From assembly GCA_963281155.1 (NCBI GenBank), contig CAUJLY010000004.1, forward strand, positions 1,922,001 to 1,986,000: a stretch of 64,000 nucleotides of DNA, read 5' to 3'. The stretch comes from Rhabditophanes sp. KR3021 (lineage: Eukaryota > Nematoda > Chromadorea > Rhabditida > Alloionematidae). The notes beneath the pieces were generated by a model that searched no databases, had not been told where the DNA came from, and saw nothing but the letters and a program-made list of their open reading frames with translations. The position numbers and the translations under genes were made by a program. Shown here in pieces: positions 61,201 to 64,000 of the stretch (position 1 is its first letter; every line of letters begins with the position of its first letter).

Positions 61201-62780
61201 TCTGCTCGGCATGATGATGAAAGAATTCATAAACTTAATGAATTAGAAAAAATCTTTGAGGATTTGGAAAAGATAGATTGTGGCATTTGTGGAATCGAGC
61301 AAAGTATCTCAGTCAAAGAAGATGAGTCGCTCTTGGATTACTATGCTGCAATTGAGGAGTATTGTGAGCTAAGAACGGATATCTACAGAAGACACCGGGA
61401 GTTTATGAACGAAAGCTTCATTGAAAAGGGAAAGTTCATTCTGTTTAACTTTGCCAAGATTGGAATTACTAATGCAGTTGGGTATATTGTTAATATCACT
61501 TACAATGGCAAACGTCAAGTTGTTTCTGTTGCAACTATTATCAATAAGAAAGACAGAGTAGCTATGCATGAAGGGTTAAAGAAGTTCAAAAACAGTCGTG
61601 ACGAAGAAGTCCTTATCAGGGCACTGAAGCTAACTATGCAAGCGACTATTTCTTCTCATCCTGAAACAACGGAGAGAAATAGTAAAGAATCGAATGTAGA
61701 ATTATTTATTATTCAAGACTTTCCTGTTCAAGAACTTGTTTGTCGTCTGGAATATAAAACAGCTTCCAAGGCAGACTGGAATTACATCTCTAATAACGAT
61801 CAGAAATCAAACATCGACGGCAAGCATTTTAAAAAAGCGGTAATGGAGTTGTGTTATATTCAACGATTCATCTGTTCCAAAACTGTTCCCCCAGATACAT
61901 TCTTGATGCCTGGGCATAATGTACTCTCAAAGAATCCTGAAATTAATGTGTTGTATAAGAAGTTTAATTTTGCTAGGGATAAGATGATCACTTTATATAA
62001 GAATTTGTGCAGATGTCCTGATTTGATCAATCATTTTGACAATTTCTGCACAGCTACTCTCCATCGCGACAAGGTAATTGAATTGGAGAAAAAGCAAAGA
62101 GAGAGTTTGATTTTGATGGATGAATACAATTCGAAAATTAAGGTTTTGACTGAATTCGGCTACATTGATAAGTTTGAGATGGTAACACAGAAAGGACAAG
62201 TTGCTTGTCACATTCATTATTATGTAAGCTAACAACTTTTTAAATTTTAAACTAATAATTGTTATTTTAGGAACTTATGATTTCTGAGATGGTAATGAAC
62301 AACATGATTGAGCCATTATCCGATGAATGTATTATGGCTCTGTTCTCAATATTTGCTCTCGAAGGAAGGAGAGATTATCCAATCAGTAATAGGGTGGATG
62401 CTGCTAATGTTCGCGCTCCAAAAGAAGAATTAATGATGGTTCAAAAGTTGTTTACTACTCTAAATGACAATATGCTAGAGATACACAACAAACACAATGC
62501 TACATACGAAGATTACATTGAAATTGTATGCTATTCAGGAATGGAGATCGCTTACCTCTGGATTCAGGATGTACCATTATGTGAGATTCTCAAGCTTACG
62601 ACTATCCCAGAGGGAAATATTGTCAGATTATTCCAAAGAACTATTGAAATGTTTAAGGATATTGGAAAAGCTGCAGACTACATTCAAGATAGGAAGTTGT
62701 CTGCTAGAGTTGAAGCTATATCTCAAAAAATCAAAAGAGGAATTATGTTCCAGAAGTCATTATACACAGAAGGGTCTTAG
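58276..62780 (+). CDS. skih-2: Ski2-type DExH RNA helicase (SKI complex), with large insertion
   Basis: Exons 58276-62223 and 62271-62780 (intron 47 nt) give 1485 residues. RecA1 carries AHTSAGKT (76-83), TSPIKALSNQK, MTGDYQIN, DEVH (167-170) and LSAT; EVLIMLP and EFADWVGRLK mark Ski2 rather than Mtr4. RecA2 starts near residue 750 and has GIHHSGILP, FATETFAMGVNMPAKT and QMAGRSGRRGQD (898-909). The arch/ratchet region and the C-terminal DSHCT domain follow. Ski2 feeds mRNA to the cytoplasmic exosome for 3'-5' decay. Two oddities: only about 55 residues precede the core, and about 500 low-complexity, Lys-rich residues (240-750) separate RecA1 from RecA2. ATG 58276 lies 4 nt after a TTTTTAG acceptor, consistent with trans-splicing. 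Confidence 0.9.
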
Positions 62781-63183
62781 ATTTTCTACTACTATAAATT
62801 ATATGTGTTGTTAAATTGTTTATATAGAACAAATATTAATTAATAAATTTCATTAATTTGTGCTCTTTTAAATTGTTTAACCTGCAAACATTGCATTCTA
62901 TTAATATATATGTCCCCATTTCTCCTAATAAAAAAGAAATTATCTTATTTGCATGTCTGACCCATATGGTCATTATCACAACTGCATTTCTCTTAGACCT
63001 ACAACCTACCCTTTGGAAGTGGGAGCAGAACCACAAAAATGTTTAAGAAAGGTATATTGTCAATTAATAAGAAAAAGTTTTGAATAAAGTCTTTATTTAA
63101 TTTTGAAACATAAAATACACGCTAATTTGCGACAATAAAAACCATCCTTTTGATGCCTCTTTTGCTGACTCTGCCGAAATATT
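62781..63183. other. 3' flank of Ski2
   Basis: Contains AATAAA at 62842-62847, a plausible polyadenylation signal, then AT-rich sequence without a recognisable gene. Confidence 0.5.
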
Positions 63184-63282
63184 TGTAGATTTGTCATTGG
63201 CGTAGACTAAAAGGACTGAATCGACGTCAATCTCGAATGTTACTCTTATTTGGATGGTTCCTATTGGGCGAGGTGGGACGGT
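63184..63282 (-). pseudogene. Hsp70 substrate-binding-domain relic
   Basis: The minus frame reads TVPPRPIGTIQIRVTFEID then VDSVLLVYANDKST, which aligns to the conserved Hsp70 stretch PPAPRGVPQIEVTFDID...GIL.V.A.DKSTG. A stop lies just upstream and the similarity ends after DKST, so this is a short decayed copy. Neither a complete gene nor flanking exons were found. Confidence 0.6.
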
Positions 63283-64000
63283 TTAAAAAACCCAGTTTGA
63301 GGTTAGTATACGTTCAGGATTCTATATGAATACTGTTTGTAAATTTTGGAAGGAGACTTGAAAAGGTCTCTAATAAAAATGTATATTATATCCTTGTTTG
63401 AGGTGATCGATGACATCAGACACTATAAATAGCCTAAATCTTGATGGCGTAATTATTGGTGTTGTTACTAACGATAACATATTTAAAAACCAACATTTAA
63501 AAGAAGCCCTTTGAACTAATCGAGGGATGAGAGGTACATAATTCTTTATATTATTTTATATTATTATAACCATTTATATTAGGTTTCTTATTGTACAATT
63601 AAAGGTTCTTCATATTGACCTGTGGTCCAATCCTGGCATGTTTTTGATATCAAATTTGCACTCTTTAAGAGATTATGTAGCATTGTGTTGAGTTCTTACT
63701 TAAATTAAATTCAACATTTAGCTAACTTTTGTTTGGTAACAAATTAATGTAATTATTCTAATGCTATTGAATATGACATATTAAAAACTTCTTATAATCT
63801 AGGCTCGCATGACTCTAAATAGGTTTAAAACATATTTGTTTAGTTCAATAAAGTGAATTATAGACGTGGCATTTGATTTAAATCATATTTCAATTTAAAT
63901 ACGATTAAATTGTTGGTAATCCTTGAAACAAACAACCTTTTGATTGCTTTATAAGCAACTGAAATAATGTTATTTTCACAACTTATTTTGTTGGAACAAT
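63283..64000. other. Right end of window, no gene recognised
   Basis: AT-rich with only short chance frames. Part may be further decayed Hsp70 sequence, but I could not align it. Confidence 0.4.

Overview
This window is nuclear DNA from an AT-rich nematode. The evidence is many introns of about 41-50 nt with TTTAG or TTTCAG acceptors, acceptor sites placed just before start codons (as expected for spliced-leader trans-splicing), and genes best matched to Caenorhabditis families: a multi-Kunitz/lustrin cuticle-type inhibitor, MIG-15, LMD-3, SKIH-2 (Ski2), a small alpha carbonic anhydrase and a serpentine chemoreceptor. Many acceptors are the short TTTAG form. Clade and species cannot be fixed from this sequence alone. 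No bacterial features, CRISPR array, tRNA or rRNA were recognised.

Layout: 1-7207 (+) is the 3' part of a very large secreted multi-Kunitz/lustrin protein. 7327-10669 is a Mutator-like DNA transposon whose transposase (7894-10285) carries one frameshift. 11423-13291 (+) is a BTB-BACK-Kelch protein. 13489-14378 (-) is an unrecognised basic protein. 15431-26609 (-) is the OXR1/NCOA7 orthologue lmd-3 (LysM-GRAM-TLDc), with at least two extra 5' coding modules that can feed the same TLDc exons. 29933-31277 (-) is a neuropeptide-receptor-like GPCR. 35457-38835 (-) is a type II membrane protein of unknown function. 42364-43233 (+) is a carbonic anhydrase. 43.2-49.9 kb is gene-poor. 49976-55836 (+) is mig-15 (GCK/MAP4K kinase with CNH domain). 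56323-57294 (-) is a chemoreceptor. 58276-62780 (+) is Ski2. The right end holds an Hsp70-like relic.

Exon models were built by hand. Reading frame is continuous across every junction given, except where stated. Two observations deserve most attention. First, mig-15 can only be joined in frame across the kinase APE motif by a one-nucleotide exon (51765), equivalent to a recursive splice step. Second, decayed coding fragments, several with a YVGK...R...H (GIY-YIG-like) motif and a Cys/His-rich finger, lie inside introns of three unrelated genes and are always antisense to the host gene.

The genes do not form one pathway. The window looks like an ordinary nematode chromosome segment, probably from an arm-like region given the transposon and the relics.
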